Below, piece by piece: positions 1 through 8,638 of a stretch of DNA of 42,149 bases. How positions within the stretch are numbered: the stretch's first letter is position 1; the number at the start of each line of letters is the position of its first letter. Made by a program: the position numbers and the translations under genes. This DNA comes from Oscillospiraceae bacterium (GTDB taxonomy: Bacteria > Bacillota > Clostridia > Oscillospirales > CAG-272): contig SVTO01000022.1 of assembly GCA_015063745.1 (NCBI GenBank), positions 1-42,149 of the forward strand, given 5' to 3'. A model generated the notes under the pieces. That model made no database searches, was not told where the DNA came from, and saw nothing but the letters and a program-made list of their open reading frames with translations.

Positions 1-46
1 TAAATTCTCCAGATTCCGTAACCGAATTCTCTTTTCCTTCTCATGA

Positions 47-88
47 AAAAGAGAGAATCGGTTTCCAATTCTCTCTTTTCGTTGTTTT
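47..88 (+). terminator. Rho-independent terminator of an upstream gene
   Basis: A perfect 12-bp stem (47-58 with 68-79, 9-nt loop) ends in TTTT and is followed by a further T-rich tract. A second overlapping hairpin can form with bases 24-38. No gene is visible in the first 150 bases, so this should end a gene that lies left of the window. Confidence 0.75.
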
Positions 89-151
89 ATTGGATTTTCT
101 TTACCCCAACTATTGACATTGAGCCGTTTTGCTTGAATCAGCGAACAGTGC

Positions 152-180
152 TTGACAGTCATGTGAATGTGTGATACAAT
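152..180 (+). promoter_or_regulatory. Sigma-A promoter for the zinc-ribbon membrane protein
   Basis: TTGACA (152-157), 17-bp spacer, TACAAT (175-180). Transcription should begin near 187, giving a leader of about 30 nt. This rules out the in-frame ATG at 167 as the start of the gene. Confidence 0.85.
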
Positions 181-217
181 AGTTGTATACAACAGATTTT
201 CTGAAGGAGCGACGGGG

Positions 218-802
218 ATGGCTAAGGTTTGCAGCAAATGCGGCGTGGAATACAAAAACAGCGCGACAAGGTGCGTAATGTGCGGAACGGAGTTCCATGA
301 TGCGCATGTTTATGCCAAAAGAAAGAGATGCATTATTCTTGGGATTACCGGGGTGGTTTTGGCTGTGGTGCTTGGGGTTCTGCTGGTGCTTTCCACGGGA
401 CCGCGGGCGGCAGTCTGGCGTATTATGGAGAGTCATAAGCGGAACGATGTGGAAGCCATCGTGGAGAGCTTTCCGGATTTTCTGATGGAATCGGAAGTGC
501 TTGATGAAAAAGCGTTTATGGTGGATGTGAAATCCTTGGCGAATTATTTCTCGAAGTTTATTTTCTCCTACAGCATCGGGCAAGCGCAGATTCCGTCTGC
601 CAGAGAACAGGAGGAAGTGGTGGAAGTGTTCCGCTATTTCGGCGGGGATGCCTTTGATGAGGAACGGCTTGAAGAGATCAGAACCGTATGGGTCGATTAT
701 AAGGGCAACATACCCAGCTTCTGGCCATCCCGTGCCAGCCGGTTTCTCATGGTCAAATACGACGGACGATGGTGCTGGTGGCCCAGTAATGTGAACCGAT
801 GA
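218..802 (+). CDS. Zinc-ribbon single-pass membrane protein
   Basis: Protein of 194 aa. It opens with a short zinc ribbon made of two CxxC knuckles (VCSKCG and CVMCG), then a basic stretch and one hydrophobic helix of about 20 residues. A soluble, mostly acidic C-terminal domain of about 130 residues follows, presumably outside the cell. The start at 218 is chosen because AAGGAG lies 8 nt upstream and because the in-frame ATG at 167 lies before the -10 box. The layout of cytoplasmic zinc ribbon, helix and outer domain is common in Clostridia proteins of unknown role. I do not recognise the C-terminal domain. The gene has its own promoter and terminator and is probably monocistronic. Confidence 0.8.
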   Translation: MAKVCSKCGVEYKNSATRCVMCGTEFHDAHVYAKRKRCIILGITGVVLAVVLGVLLVLSTGPRAAVWRIMESHKRNDVEAIVESFPDFLMESEVLDEKAFMVDVKSLANYFSKFIFSYSIGQAQIPSAREQEEVVEVFRYFGGDAFDEERLEEIRTVWVDYKGNIPSFWPSRASRFLMVKYDGRWCWWPSNVNR

Positions 803-850
803 CAGCGGCTTGTCGGTTTGTGTCCGGCGATGCATGATCGGCAACAAAGG

Positions 851-888
851 AAAACGGCTTACACATTTTTGTGCAGGCCGTTTTTTGG
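851..888. terminator. Bidirectional terminator between convergent genes
   Basis: AAAACGGC...GCCGTTTT stem with an inner ACAC/GTGC extension, followed by TTTTTT on the plus strand and a T-rich run on the minus strand. It sits between the plus-strand gene ending at 802 and the minus-strand gene ending at 934. Confidence 0.75.
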
Positions 889-933
889 ATATACGATTGT
901 TTTTTACGGGAATGATCGAACGGAAAACTGCTG

Positions 934-1965
934 TCAGTCCGTGAGCATAATGGATTCAAAAGATGCCAGATCCTCTTCCGTCAGACCGGTTTCCACGAAG
1001 AATCGGCGTACCTGAGTCTGCAGATCCGCTCCGTCGGCACCATATTCACTGCGCATAAATTCCCTCAGCTTTATGAAATGGGGATAATTCCGGGATCTTT
1101 CTCCCCAGACGGAGAGGGTGGTGGCTTCATAATCCAGTACCACATCGTCTTCGGACACGCCCAGATAACCGAGAATCAGGTATGCCAGCGTTCCGGTACG
1201 GTCTGCACCTGCCCAACAATGGAAATACAGCGGGTAGATGGAGGGATCGCAGAGTTTTTTCAGAAGGGGCAGGGCTTGATCCTTGTTGCGGTCCACAAAT
1301 TCGCAGTACGAATCGAGGGGAGCGGCCACACGGGTTACTCCATAAGCGGCGAGGGGCCCCGGATCGTCTGTCGGGGTCTCTTCGCGAAGGTCAAAGTCGG
1401 ATTTCAGGAACAATTCCTCCGTCAGTGCCCGGATGGAATCCTCGGTCAGCGGGAAATTGTCATCAATTTCGGTACCACGGAACATTTTTCCCTGTGCGAC
1501 CCGACGGCCGTTCTTGGTCTTCCAGCCGCCCAGATCGCGGATATTGGTGGCATTCAGTCCACGGACAAAGCGGGGTTGTTCATCCGCTGTGGTGAACGGG
1601 AGGTCTTCAGAAACAGCGATCACCGCACCGTTTTTGTATGCGGTCACACGGCAGATATAGGGGCAGCCGGTGAACAGATAGGGCATCAGAACGGATGTAT
1701 CTTCAGAACGGAGGGCAGTAACTTTACCGTCCGGCCGGATAAACTCGGCACAGTAGGAATCCGCCCCATCTACAGCCGTCCACTGCATCCGGTGTGGTTC
1801 CGGCTGGGAACGGTCGACACCTTCGCCGTTGAGACTTTCGTATTTCAGACTCCTGTCCACAAAGGCAAGACGTTCTTCCAGGTCGGCGGCAACAAACCGT
1901 TTCTGGTTGTCTGTCTGGAAGGAAAGACAGGCATTTTTTTCGGGGAATACAATTCGGATGTTCAT
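934..1965 (-). CDS. Tyrosine-protein phosphatase with N-terminal Fn3-like domain
   Basis: Protein of 343 aa. The C-terminal half is a protein tyrosine/serine phosphatase: NIRDLGG near residue 142 followed by the CX5R P-loop HCWAGADRT, with nucleophile Cys250 and Arg256. Enzymes of this type form a cysteinyl-phosphate intermediate and hydrolyse phosphotyrosine or other phosphate esters. Residues about 55-130 look like a fibronectin type III fold (WTAVDGADSY, then a proline-rich turn and alternating strands), a known arrangement in Clostridia phosphatases. No signal peptide is seen, so it is probably cytoplasmic. AGAGAGG lies about 9 nt before the ATG. It is transcribed divergently from the beta-helix gene at 2263. 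The substrate is unknown. Confidence 0.88.
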   Translation of the reverse strand: MNIRIVFPEKNACLSFQTDNQKRFVAADLEERLAFVDRSLKYESLNGEGVDRSQPEPHRMQWTAVDGADSYCAEFIRPDGKVTALRSEDTSVLMPYLFTGCPYICRVTAYKNGAVIAVSEDLPFTTADEQPRFVRGLNATNIRDLGGWKTKNGRRVAQGKMFRGTEIDDNFPLTEDSIRALTEELFLKSDFDLREETPTDDPGPLAAYGVTRVAAPLDSYCEFVDRNKDQALPLLKKLCDPSIYPLYFHCWAGADRTGTLAYLILGYLGVSEDDVVLDYEATTLSVWGERSRNYPHFIKLREFMRSEYGADGADLQTQVRRFFVETGLTEEDLASFESIMLTD

Positions 1966-2064
1966 GGTCAGATACCTCTCTTTGTGTCGGTATGAAGGAA
2001 TATACGATTTTACGATTCGAAAATTTCAGCCGATGGATGGAACAGGCCGATGTTCTGTAAATGC

Positions 2065-2093
2065 ATTATAACATATCCGCCTTTGGATTACAA
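2065..2093 (-). promoter_or_regulatory. Promoter of the tyrosine phosphatase gene
   Basis: On the minus strand: TTGTAA (2093-2088), 17-bp spacer, TATAAT (2070-2065). It is back to back with the plus-strand promoter at 2133-2161. Confidence 0.75.
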
Positions 2094-2132
2094 GTATATA
2101 TAAAAAATGAAAAATTATTTTTGTCCGTTCCA

Positions 2133-2161
2133 TTGCAAATACCGTTTGTATACAGTATAAT
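2133..2161 (+). promoter_or_regulatory. Promoter of the GH141-like gene
   Basis: TTGCAA (2133-2138), 17-bp spacer, TATAAT (2156-2161). The leader to the start at 2263 is about 95 nt. Confidence 0.8.
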
Positions 2162-2262
2162 AGGATTAACCTGAACTATTGAAAACACAGGATATTGCAA
2201 GGAGAGTATCGGAATACCCACTGAAGAAAATACACGCAGAGAAACCAAGAAAGGACAAAATT

Positions 2263-4236
2263 ATGCTTAGTTACCATGATATCACGGCACTTACCGTCGG
2301 CGGCGAAGGACCGTTTGCCTTTTCATCCATCAAAGAAGCACTGGAGTATGTACAAGGACTGCGCTGTATCGGTGTTCGTCAGCCCATCGCCATTCGTCTG
2401 ACAGAAGATGTGTATACGCTGAATGAGCCTATCCGTATCGACAGCAGCATCACCGATGTTACGATCGAACCGGAGGGAACCGGACGTGCTGCCATTCTCG
2501 GCGGTACGGAGATCACCGGTTTCGCATGGGATACCTACAATGGTGTAAAATGCCTTTCCGCCCCTCTTCCGGAAGTCTGTCAGACCGAAGACGGCGGCGC
2601 GGATTTTTCCGATCTGTACGTCAACGGAGAACGTGCATCCTACACCCGTTATCCGGCGGAAGGATACCTCTATCCGGAAGCGGTGGAAAATGAAGAAGGA
2701 AAGCTCGGCTCAAGTTCCGGCTGGTTCATCGCCGAAGAAGGGGACATTCGGGATTTCCGGCACATGGAGCGGGTACAGCTCAGCTTCTGTCATTACTGGG
2801 TGGATGAACATACCCCCATTGCGTCCTATGATCCGGCAACCTGTCGTGTGACCATGAAATACCGTAGCGCTTACAATATCGCCGGCGGGAAAGGGACATC
2901 CAGCGGACTGGAATACTATCTGGAAAACGTAGCGGAAATGTTCGCCAATCCCAACGAATGGTACGCAGACGAAGGAAAGCTCTACTACATCCCCCGCGAT
3001 GCTTCTGTTACCCCCGAAACCATCCATGCCTATATTCCGCTCCTGTATAAACTTGTGGATGTGCGGGGAACGGCGGAACAGAAAGTAAGGAACATTCATT
3101 TCCGGAACATTGATTTTGCCGTCACCAGAGGTGAATTTGTGACTATGAGACAGGGCTCTGATGGACCTGTCGGATATGCCTGCGGCGGACAGTCTGTGGC
3201 CGGTGCGGACGGTACCGTATCCTTCCTGTATGCGGCAAACTGTTCTGTGGAGAACTGTACGTTGAAGAATTACGGTCTGCACGGCATTGTGATCGGCGGA
3301 GGCTGCCATCATATCCGGGTGGAAGGCTGTGATATGTACGACGGCGGCGCAGGCGGTGTGAAGATTAACGGCGGCATCGCAGGTACTCCGGAAAATGAGC
3401 ATACCCACGATAATGTTGTGAACAACTGCACGATCCTGCATTGCGGCAGACGGTATTTTGCGGCATGCGGTATTCTGTCGATGCATTCGTATAACAATAC
3501 CTTTTCCCATAATGAAATCGGCTATATGTACTACACCGGGATATCGGTCGGCTGGATATGGGGATATGCCGAAAGCATCACCCGCGACAACCGGATCACA
3601 AAGAATTACATCCACCATATCGGACAGGGTAAATTGTCCGATTTGGCTGGGGTCTATCTGCTCGGCAGCCAGCAGGGTACGGTGGTTTCGAACAATATCA
3701 TCCATGATGTAAAGGCCAAGGTCTACGGCGGCTCGGCGCTGTACACGGACGAAGGTTCCTCCTTTACGATTCTGGAAAACAATATCTGCTACAACACATC
3801 CGACAATGTGTACCAGCAGCATTACGGCATGATGAACACGGTCCGCAACAATATTTTCGCTTTCTCCGACGGCCCGATGACCCGTGTAGCCCGTACGGAG
3901 CCCCATCTGTCGATCATTTTCGAAGGCAATATTTTCTGCTCCTCCGGTACACAGATGTATATTCTCAACTGGCCTCAGGTCAGCCGGAAGACCATCGCCA
4001 TGCACCGCAACCTCTATTTCGACTATACGAAGGACGAGCCGGCTGTATATGATTTCGAAGGTGTAAAGCTGAATCTGGCCGAACTGCAGGAAAGAGGATT
4101 CGAGCACGATTCCATCACCGCCGATCCGCTGTTCCGTGATCCGATGAACGGGGACTTCACCCTCGCCGAAAATTCTCCTGCCATAAAGATGGGCTTCAAG
4201 CCGATCGATATTTCCGATGTGGGAGCCAAGAGATGA
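2263..4236 (+). CDS. Right-handed parallel beta-helix protein, GH141-like
   Basis: Protein of 657 aa. The opening (VGGEGPFAFSSIKEAL, then a plug of strands ending in ILGGTEITG) and the segment LYVNGERASYTRYP are typical of the beta-helix family that includes GH141 glycosidases. From about residue 275 there are repeated helix coils (VENCTLKNYG, IRVEGCDMYDGG, VVNNCTILHCG, TFSHNEIGYM, ITKNYIHHIG, VVSNNIIHDV, ILENNICYN). GH141 includes a fucosidase acting on rhamnogalacturonan II and a xylanase. No signal peptide is visible, which suggests action on imported oligosaccharides. The start at 2263 has AAAGGA 7-8 nt upstream; an in-frame TTG at 2179 lacks a good site. The exact family is uncertain; a beta-helix lyase or epimerase is possible. 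Confidence 0.8.
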   Translation: MLSYHDITALTVGGEGPFAFSSIKEALEYVQGLRCIGVRQPIAIRLTEDVYTLNEPIRIDSSITDVTIEPEGTGRAAILGGTEITGFAWDTYNGVKCLSAPLPEVCQTEDGGADFSDLYVNGERASYTRYPAEGYLYPEAVENEEGKLGSSSGWFIAEEGDIRDFRHMERVQLSFCHYWVDEHTPIASYDPATCRVTMKYRSAYNIAGGKGTSSGLEYYLENVAEMFANPNEWYADEGKLYYIPRDASVTPETIHAYIPLLYKLVDVRGTAEQKVRNIHFRNIDFAVTRGEFVTMRQGSDGPVGYACGGQSVAGADGTVSFLYAANCSVENCTLKNYGLHGIVIGGGCHHIRVEGCDMYDGGAGGVKINGGIAGTPENEHTHDNVVNNCTILHCGRRYFAACGILSMHSYNNTFSHNEIGYMYYTGISVGWIWGYAESITRDNRITKNYIHHIGQGKLSDLAGVYLLGSQQGTVVSNNIIHDVKAKVYGGSALYTDEGSSFTILENNICYNTSDNVYQQHYGMMNTVRNNIFAFSDGPMTRVARTEPHLSIIFEGNIFCSSGTQMYILNWPQVSRKTIAMHRNLYFDYTKDEPAVYDFEGVKLNLAELQERGFEHDSITADPLFRDPMNGDFTLAENSPAIKMGFKPIDISDVGAKR

Positions 4237-4332
4237 ACGGATGGACTGGTGAAAATACCGTATCGTAAATCTTTTACAGTATAAAGAAAAGATAAAACCG
4301 CAGTTCTTGATCTGAAGGACGGTTGATTTTTC

Positions 4333-4361
4333 TTGACATAACGATCCAAAAAATGTATAAT
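4333..4361 (+). promoter_or_regulatory. Consensus sigma-A promoter for the SGNH hydrolase
   Basis: TTGACA (4333-4338), exactly 17 bp, TATAAT (4356-4361). It excludes the in-frame codons at 4323 and 4353 as starts and supports 4404. Confidence 0.88.
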
Positions 4362-4403
4362 AGAAACATAGCCCAACGCCAAACCAACGAAGGGAAAAAC
4401 AAC

Positions 4404-5027
4404 ATGATTAAAATCACATTACTCGGAGATTCCATCAGAGAACAGTATGCACCGCACGTCAGAAACCTGTTGGGAAAAGACTTTGAAATATTCGAACCGC
4501 AGGAAAACTGTCGTTTTTCCAAATATACCCTGCGTGGACTTTACGACTGGCAGGTCGATATGAGGGGCAGCCGTATTGTACACTGGAATAACGGTATGTG
4601 GGATTGCTGTGACCTGCTCGGAGAAGGACTGTTCACCCGGGAGGATGAATATGTTGTAAATATGCTCCGGATTGCCGATATTTTGTTGGAAAGATTCGGA
4701 ACAGTAATTTTCGCTACCACAACAGCGGTGAAAGACAACAACGCCTTCAATGAAAACGATAATATCATCCGGTATAACGAAATAATCGTCCCCCCCCTCA
4801 GAGAAAAAGGTGTCATTATCAACGATCTGCACTCTTTGGTGGTATCGAATAAGGATGCTTATATCAGCGATGACCTCGTCCACCTGACGGAAGCGGGCGT
4901 GAAAGCCTGTGCCAAGCAGGTGGCAGATGTGATCCTGAAAGCCGCAGAGAACCTGACGGACGAAAATGCACCGTCTTTCGATTGGGATGACAAAAACAGA
5001 AAAGGGGCTCCCATTCTGTTCCGATAA
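4404..5027 (+). CDS. SGNH/GDSL-family hydrolase (putative esterase)
   Basis: Protein of 207 aa with no signal peptide. Block I is GDSI with likely nucleophile Ser10. Block V is DLVHLT, giving the Asp157-x-x-His160 pair of the catalytic triad. HWNNGMWD near residue 60 occupies the region where SGNH proteins carry their oxyanion-hole residues. These enzymes usually remove acetyl or other acyl groups; beside a GH141-like protein and a CE12-like lipoprotein, a cytoplasmic sugar-ester deacetylase is likely. The start at 4404 follows GAAGGG by about 9 nt and lies downstream of the promoter. It is near the lower size limit for the family but contains both catalytic blocks. Confidence 0.88.
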   Translation: MIKITLLGDSIREQYAPHVRNLLGKDFEIFEPQENCRFSKYTLRGLYDWQVDMRGSRIVHWNNGMWDCCDLLGEGLFTREDEYVVNMLRIADILLERFGTVIFATTTAVKDNNAFNENDNIIRYNEIIVPPLREKGVIINDLHSLVVSNKDAYISDDLVHLTEAGVKACAKQVADVILKAAENLTDENAPSFDWDDKNRKGAPILFR

Positions 5028-5034
5028 TATAGCT

Positions 5035-5054
5035 CACGGTATGTTTATACCGTG
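5035..5054. other. 8-bp hairpin or palindromic site
   Basis: CACGGTAT (5035-5042), loop GTTT, ATACCGTG (5047-5054): perfect 8-bp arms just after the SGNH stop codon. No T-run follows on either strand, so it is either a weak terminator or a protein-binding site. A second symmetric core, AAACGTTT (5091-5098), lies in the same gap and resembles the centre of LacI/CcpA-type operators. Neither assignment is firm. Confidence 0.4.
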
Positions 5055-5165
5055 GTTGGCCGGTTTTGCCATATAGGAAAAACTCGCAGAAAACGTTTAT
5101 TCATAGTATAACACAAACAGCATTGGCTCAAAGTACATTTTTTATCAAATACACGAGGCAGAATT

Positions 5166-6734
5166 ATGCGCAAGTTACTTGTAAAGGAAATAGAATATAA
5201 AAAAGTAACCGTACATGCCGGGAATGAGGCAACAGAAAGATTTGCTGCCTCGGAATTTTTACAGTATATGGAGAAAATCGGTATCTCCGAAGGAGAGGGT
5301 CTGAATGTACGGATTTATCTGGACGAAACCATCGGCCGTGACGGATACCGTATTGCCGTGAAGGAAGACGGCAGTCTGGAAATCGCCGGCGGAAACGGAC
5401 GCGGTGTGCTCTACGGCGTGTACGGATTCTTTGAAAAATATGCGGGCGTGCGTTACTTTACATCGGATCTGGAAACCCTCGGGGAAGGGGACGTGATCGT
5501 GAACGAAGATACTGCCTTCACCCCCGCTTTCGAATACCGTCAGTCCGACTACCACGTGGAAAACGAATGGAAGGTAAAGAATCACATCAACCAGGGCGCC
5601 AGCATTCCGGAAAAAATGGGCGGCTCCATCCGTTACGGTACTTTTGTACATTCCATGGAATACTTCCTTGGCGTACCACAGGAGAAGGATCCCTGCCTGT
5701 CCGATCCGGAAAATCTGAAAAAGGTGATCGCCGGTGTCCGTGACTACATTGAGAAGAACCCCAAGGTCAATATCATTTCCGTATCCCAGAACGACAACAT
5801 GGACGGTTACTGCCGCTGTGAAAAGTGCACGGCCGTAAACGAAGAGGAAGGTACCCCCGCCGGTACGCTGATCCGCTTTGTCAATGCCGTAGCGGCGGAC
5901 ATTGCTGAGGACTACCCGAATGTTCTCATCGACACGCTTGCCTACCGTTATTCCATCGTGCCCCCGAAATACACAAAGCCCCTGCCCAATGTGTGCATCC
6001 GCCTCTGCCCCATTTCCAACTGCTTCAGCCATACGCTGGCGGACGATACCTGTGAAGTAAACCGCAAGGGCTATCAGGTGCTGAAGGACTGGAGTAAGGT
6101 GTGCGACAGACTGTATATCTGGGATTACGTGGCCAGATATGACGCTTATCTGTGTCCCTTCCCGAATTTTTACACTATCCGGGAAAATATGCGCATCTAT
6201 GCCGACCATAACGTAAAGGGTATGTACCCCGAAGCTGCATGGAATTCCGAAAACTCCGGCGAATTCGGCGAACTGCGCTGCTATCTGCTGGCGAAGATGA
6301 TGTGGAATCCATACATGAGCGCCAACGAATACTACACCCACATGGACGAATTCCTGGCCGCATATTACGGGGCAGGCTGGCGGTACATCCGTGCCTACAT
6401 CGACTTCATGACCATGGAAGCCCAGCAGACCCATATGAAGCTGTACATTCCCAAGCTGACCATCGTATCCAGAGACAAACTGGAAGCCATGGAAGAAACC
6501 TTCGAGGACTGGTGGAACAAGGCGGAGGAAATGGCCGGCGACAGACTGAAGTACGTACAGCTGTCCAGGCTGTCCTGGCAGTACATGCGTCTGATGATGC
6601 ATCCCAATGCGGAAGAAGGCAGAAAGCTCATGGAAGCGGTGGAAGGCAACAACATCGCCTGGGACGAAGGTTACAAAACCAAAGCCAAGGAAGACCGCCT
6701 GCACCTGCCTCCGGAAGAATGGATTACCGCGTAA
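5166..6734 (+). CDS. DUF4838 protein, GH67 N-terminal-like, putative glycosidase
   Basis: Protein of 522 aa. The N-terminal 110 residues have the alpha/beta layout seen before alpha-glucuronidase-like and hexosaminidase-like barrels (FAASEFLQYMEKI, then GRGVLYGVYGFFEKYAGVR). The rest matches my memory of DUF4838: NIISVSQNDN, a CRCEKC pair that may bind metal, RFVNAVAADI, LIDTLAYRYS and MYPEAAWNSENSGEF. The family is found in polysaccharide loci of gut bacteria and is thought to be carbohydrate-active, but I know of no defined reaction. No signal peptide is visible. GAGG lies 7 nt before the ATG. The next gene starts 49 nt downstream without a convincing promoter, so the two are probably co-transcribed. 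Confidence 0.8.
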   Translation: MRKLLVKEIEYKKVTVHAGNEATERFAASEFLQYMEKIGISEGEGLNVRIYLDETIGRDGYRIAVKEDGSLEIAGGNGRGVLYGVYGFFEKYAGVRYFTSDLETLGEGDVIVNEDTAFTPAFEYRQSDYHVENEWKVKNHINQGASIPEKMGGSIRYGTFVHSMEYFLGVPQEKDPCLSDPENLKKVIAGVRDYIEKNPKVNIISVSQNDNMDGYCRCEKCTAVNEEEGTPAGTLIRFVNAVAADIAEDYPNVLIDTLAYRYSIVPPKYTKPLPNVCIRLCPISNCFSHTLADDTCEVNRKGYQVLKDWSKVCDRLYIWDYVARYDAYLCPFPNFYTIRENMRIYADHNVKGMYPEAAWNSENSGEFGELRCYLLAKMMWNPYMSANEYYTHMDEFLAAYYGAGWRYIRAYIDFMTMEAQQTHMKLYIPKLTIVSRDKLEAMEETFEDWWNKAEEMAGDRLKYVQLSRLSWQYMRLMMHPNAEEGRKLMEAVEGNNIAWDEGYKTKAKEDRLHLPPEEWITA

Positions 6735-6783
6735 AAACCGTTGTTTGTAAAGTTCCCACAATACTATACAGAGGAGATAACTT

Positions 6784-8523
6784 ATGAAAAAATGGACCAT
6801 TTGTATGACAGCATTAATTGTGTTGTGTGCAGTCGTTATGACTGCGTGCAACGACACCCCTGTGATTGACGAAATCCTTTCCGAAACAAAGGAAACAGAA
6901 GCAGTAACCGAAGAAACGACCGAAACTACGGAACCCGTTGACCCCACCGCAGACTTGCCGGAAACCACGGTTTACCTGATCGGCGGTTCTGTTCTGTGCG
7001 ATTATCCTTACGATTTGGGTTACTTCCCCCGGTACAGCATTGCTCCTGCTTTCAGCCGCCGCCTGTATAAAAAGGCGACCGTACAGAATCTGGGCTACTT
7101 GGGTGGCACTGCGGCAAGCTTCCACAGAAATGAAAATTACACCAAGTGGACGACCGAGCTGAAAGAAGGGGATTATGTGCTTCTTATGTTCGGCTACGAT
7201 GAATACATGGATGCGACCAAAGATTATACCGAATCCCGTTCTTTTGCGAATACCATCTACGAACGGTATATCCAGCCGGCCCAAGAAGTCGGGGCAGTAC
7301 CTGTTCTTTGTACTCCTATAGTGAAGCTCTCCTCCGAGAACGATTATACCGGCAGTGCCGCCCATGTTCTGAAATCGGGTGATTATCCCCAGGCAATTCG
7401 GGATCTGGCAGCGGCTGTGGATGTTCCGCTGATTGATCTGACCGCTATTACCAAGGCCAAATATGAAGAACTGGGCTATGAGGAAGCGATGAAATACCAT
7501 GCTGTCGAAGAAGCTATGCGGGCGGAAGACGGCGTTACCATGATTATGGATCCGGCTACTGTGGATGATTCTTTCCTGAACTTTTACGGTGCGGAATACA
7601 TGGGCTATCTGCTGGCGGCGGAACTGCAGAAGTTTGAGGGTATCGGTGATTATGTGCGGAAAGACATTGCCGAGCCGTCTATGGACGAACTTACTTCCAA
7701 TCCTGTCTATGTGTTGAATGATATGGAGGATGCCAAGGCCAACATTTATCTGGTCGGCGACTCCATCAGTGCCGTACACAGTTGCCAGGGATGGCAGGTT
7801 CTTTACGGTTACGGCAATGAGCTGAGATATTACATGACCGGTGATGTAAAGATTAACAACTATGCTGTATCCGGAAGCAGTTCCAGCAGCTATACTGGAA
7901 CGGACTATTATTCTACCATCCTGGAAAATATAAAGGAAGGTGACTATCTGTTTATCGCCTTCGGCCACAACGATAAGACCAACGATTACCGTTTTACCGA
8001 TGCGACCAAGGATTATACCGATCCTACAGCCTTCAGCTACTATCTGTACGAATATTACATCAAAGCCGCCAGAGAAAAGGGTGCGATTCCGATTCTCTTT
8101 ACTCCCATAGTATACCTGCACACCGGGGACGGCGAATACACCGGTTTTTATATCCACGATGTAGAAACCGGCAATTATCCCCAGGCAATCCGTGATTTAG
8201 GAGAAACTTTCGATGTGCCTGTAGTGGATCTGACCACCATTTCCAAGGAAAGATACGAAGAACTGGGCTATGAGGGTGCGGTGAAGTACCATCCGGTTGC
8301 AGAGGCCAATTACGCAGAAGACGGTGCTACGGTGGTTCCGGACATGAGTACGCTGGATTCCTGCCACCTCAATCAGTACGGTGCCCGTTACATGGCTTAC
8401 CGCATTGCCTGCGAGCTGCAGAAGATCGAGGGTATCAGCGAGTATGTTGTGGAAACTCCGGAAGAACCCACCGAAGAAGTGCTGCAACCCAATCCGTATT
8501 ACGTGCTTCAGCCGGTGAACTGA
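6784..8523 (+). CDS. Lipoprotein with tandem SGNH (CE12-like) domains, first one degenerate
   Basis: Protein of 579 aa. The signal peptide ends in the lipobox VMTAC with Cys22, so it should be a surface lipoprotein, followed by a Thr/Glu-rich linker. Two homologous SGNH domains follow. The second (about 318-550) has GDS (325-327, Ser327), FGHND (393-397) and Asp525-x-x-His528 followed by LN, as in rhamnogalacturonan acetylesterases (CE12). The first (about 60-290) keeps Ser69 but has GGS instead of GDS, FGYDE instead of FGHND, and Phe264 where His528 stands, so it should be inactive. Likely role: removal of acetyl groups from pectin at the cell surface, with the first copy perhaps binding substrate. 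A GAGGAG site precedes the ATG. Confidence 0.88.
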   Translation: MKKWTICMTALIVLCAVVMTACNDTPVIDEILSETKETEAVTEETTETTEPVDPTADLPETTVYLIGGSVLCDYPYDLGYFPRYSIAPAFSRRLYKKATVQNLGYLGGTAASFHRNENYTKWTTELKEGDYVLLMFGYDEYMDATKDYTESRSFANTIYERYIQPAQEVGAVPVLCTPIVKLSSENDYTGSAAHVLKSGDYPQAIRDLAAAVDVPLIDLTAITKAKYEELGYEEAMKYHAVEEAMRAEDGVTMIMDPATVDDSFLNFYGAEYMGYLLAAELQKFEGIGDYVRKDIAEPSMDELTSNPVYVLNDMEDAKANIYLVGDSISAVHSCQGWQVLYGYGNELRYYMTGDVKINNYAVSGSSSSSYTGTDYYSTILENIKEGDYLFIAFGHNDKTNDYRFTDATKDYTDPTAFSYYLYEYYIKAAREKGAIPILFTPIVYLHTGDGEYTGFYIHDVETGNYPQAIRDLGETFDVPVVDLTTISKERYEELGYEGAVKYHPVAEANYAEDGATVVPDMSTLDSCHLNQYGARYMAYRIACELQKIEGISEYVVETPEEPTEEVLQPNPYYVLQPVN

Positions 8524-8570
8524 GAGCGGTAAAATATTGGGATGTCAGGATGAAAATACAGTCGAAAAAC

Positions 8571-8599
8571 TTGACAATTCCTGTCATTTGTGATAGCAT
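8571..8599 (+). promoter_or_regulatory. Promoter of the first Gfo/Idh/MocA gene
   Basis: TTGACA (8571-8576), 17-bp spacer, TAGCAT (8594-8599) preceded by TGA, an extended -10. Confidence 0.7.
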
Positions 8600-8638
8600 A
8601 ATACCATATCAAACAAACTTTTCTCGGAGGTAGAAAAA

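Noticed and set aside
167..217. Upstream ATG extending the zinc-ribbon protein by 17 residues
   Set aside because: The codon lies before the -10 box (175-180), so it cannot be in the transcript from that promoter.
5035..5100. CcpA catabolite-repression site before the DUF4838 gene
   Set aside because: Only the AAACGTTT core matches; the outer conserved TG and CA positions are not satisfied, so it is recorded only as a possible operator.
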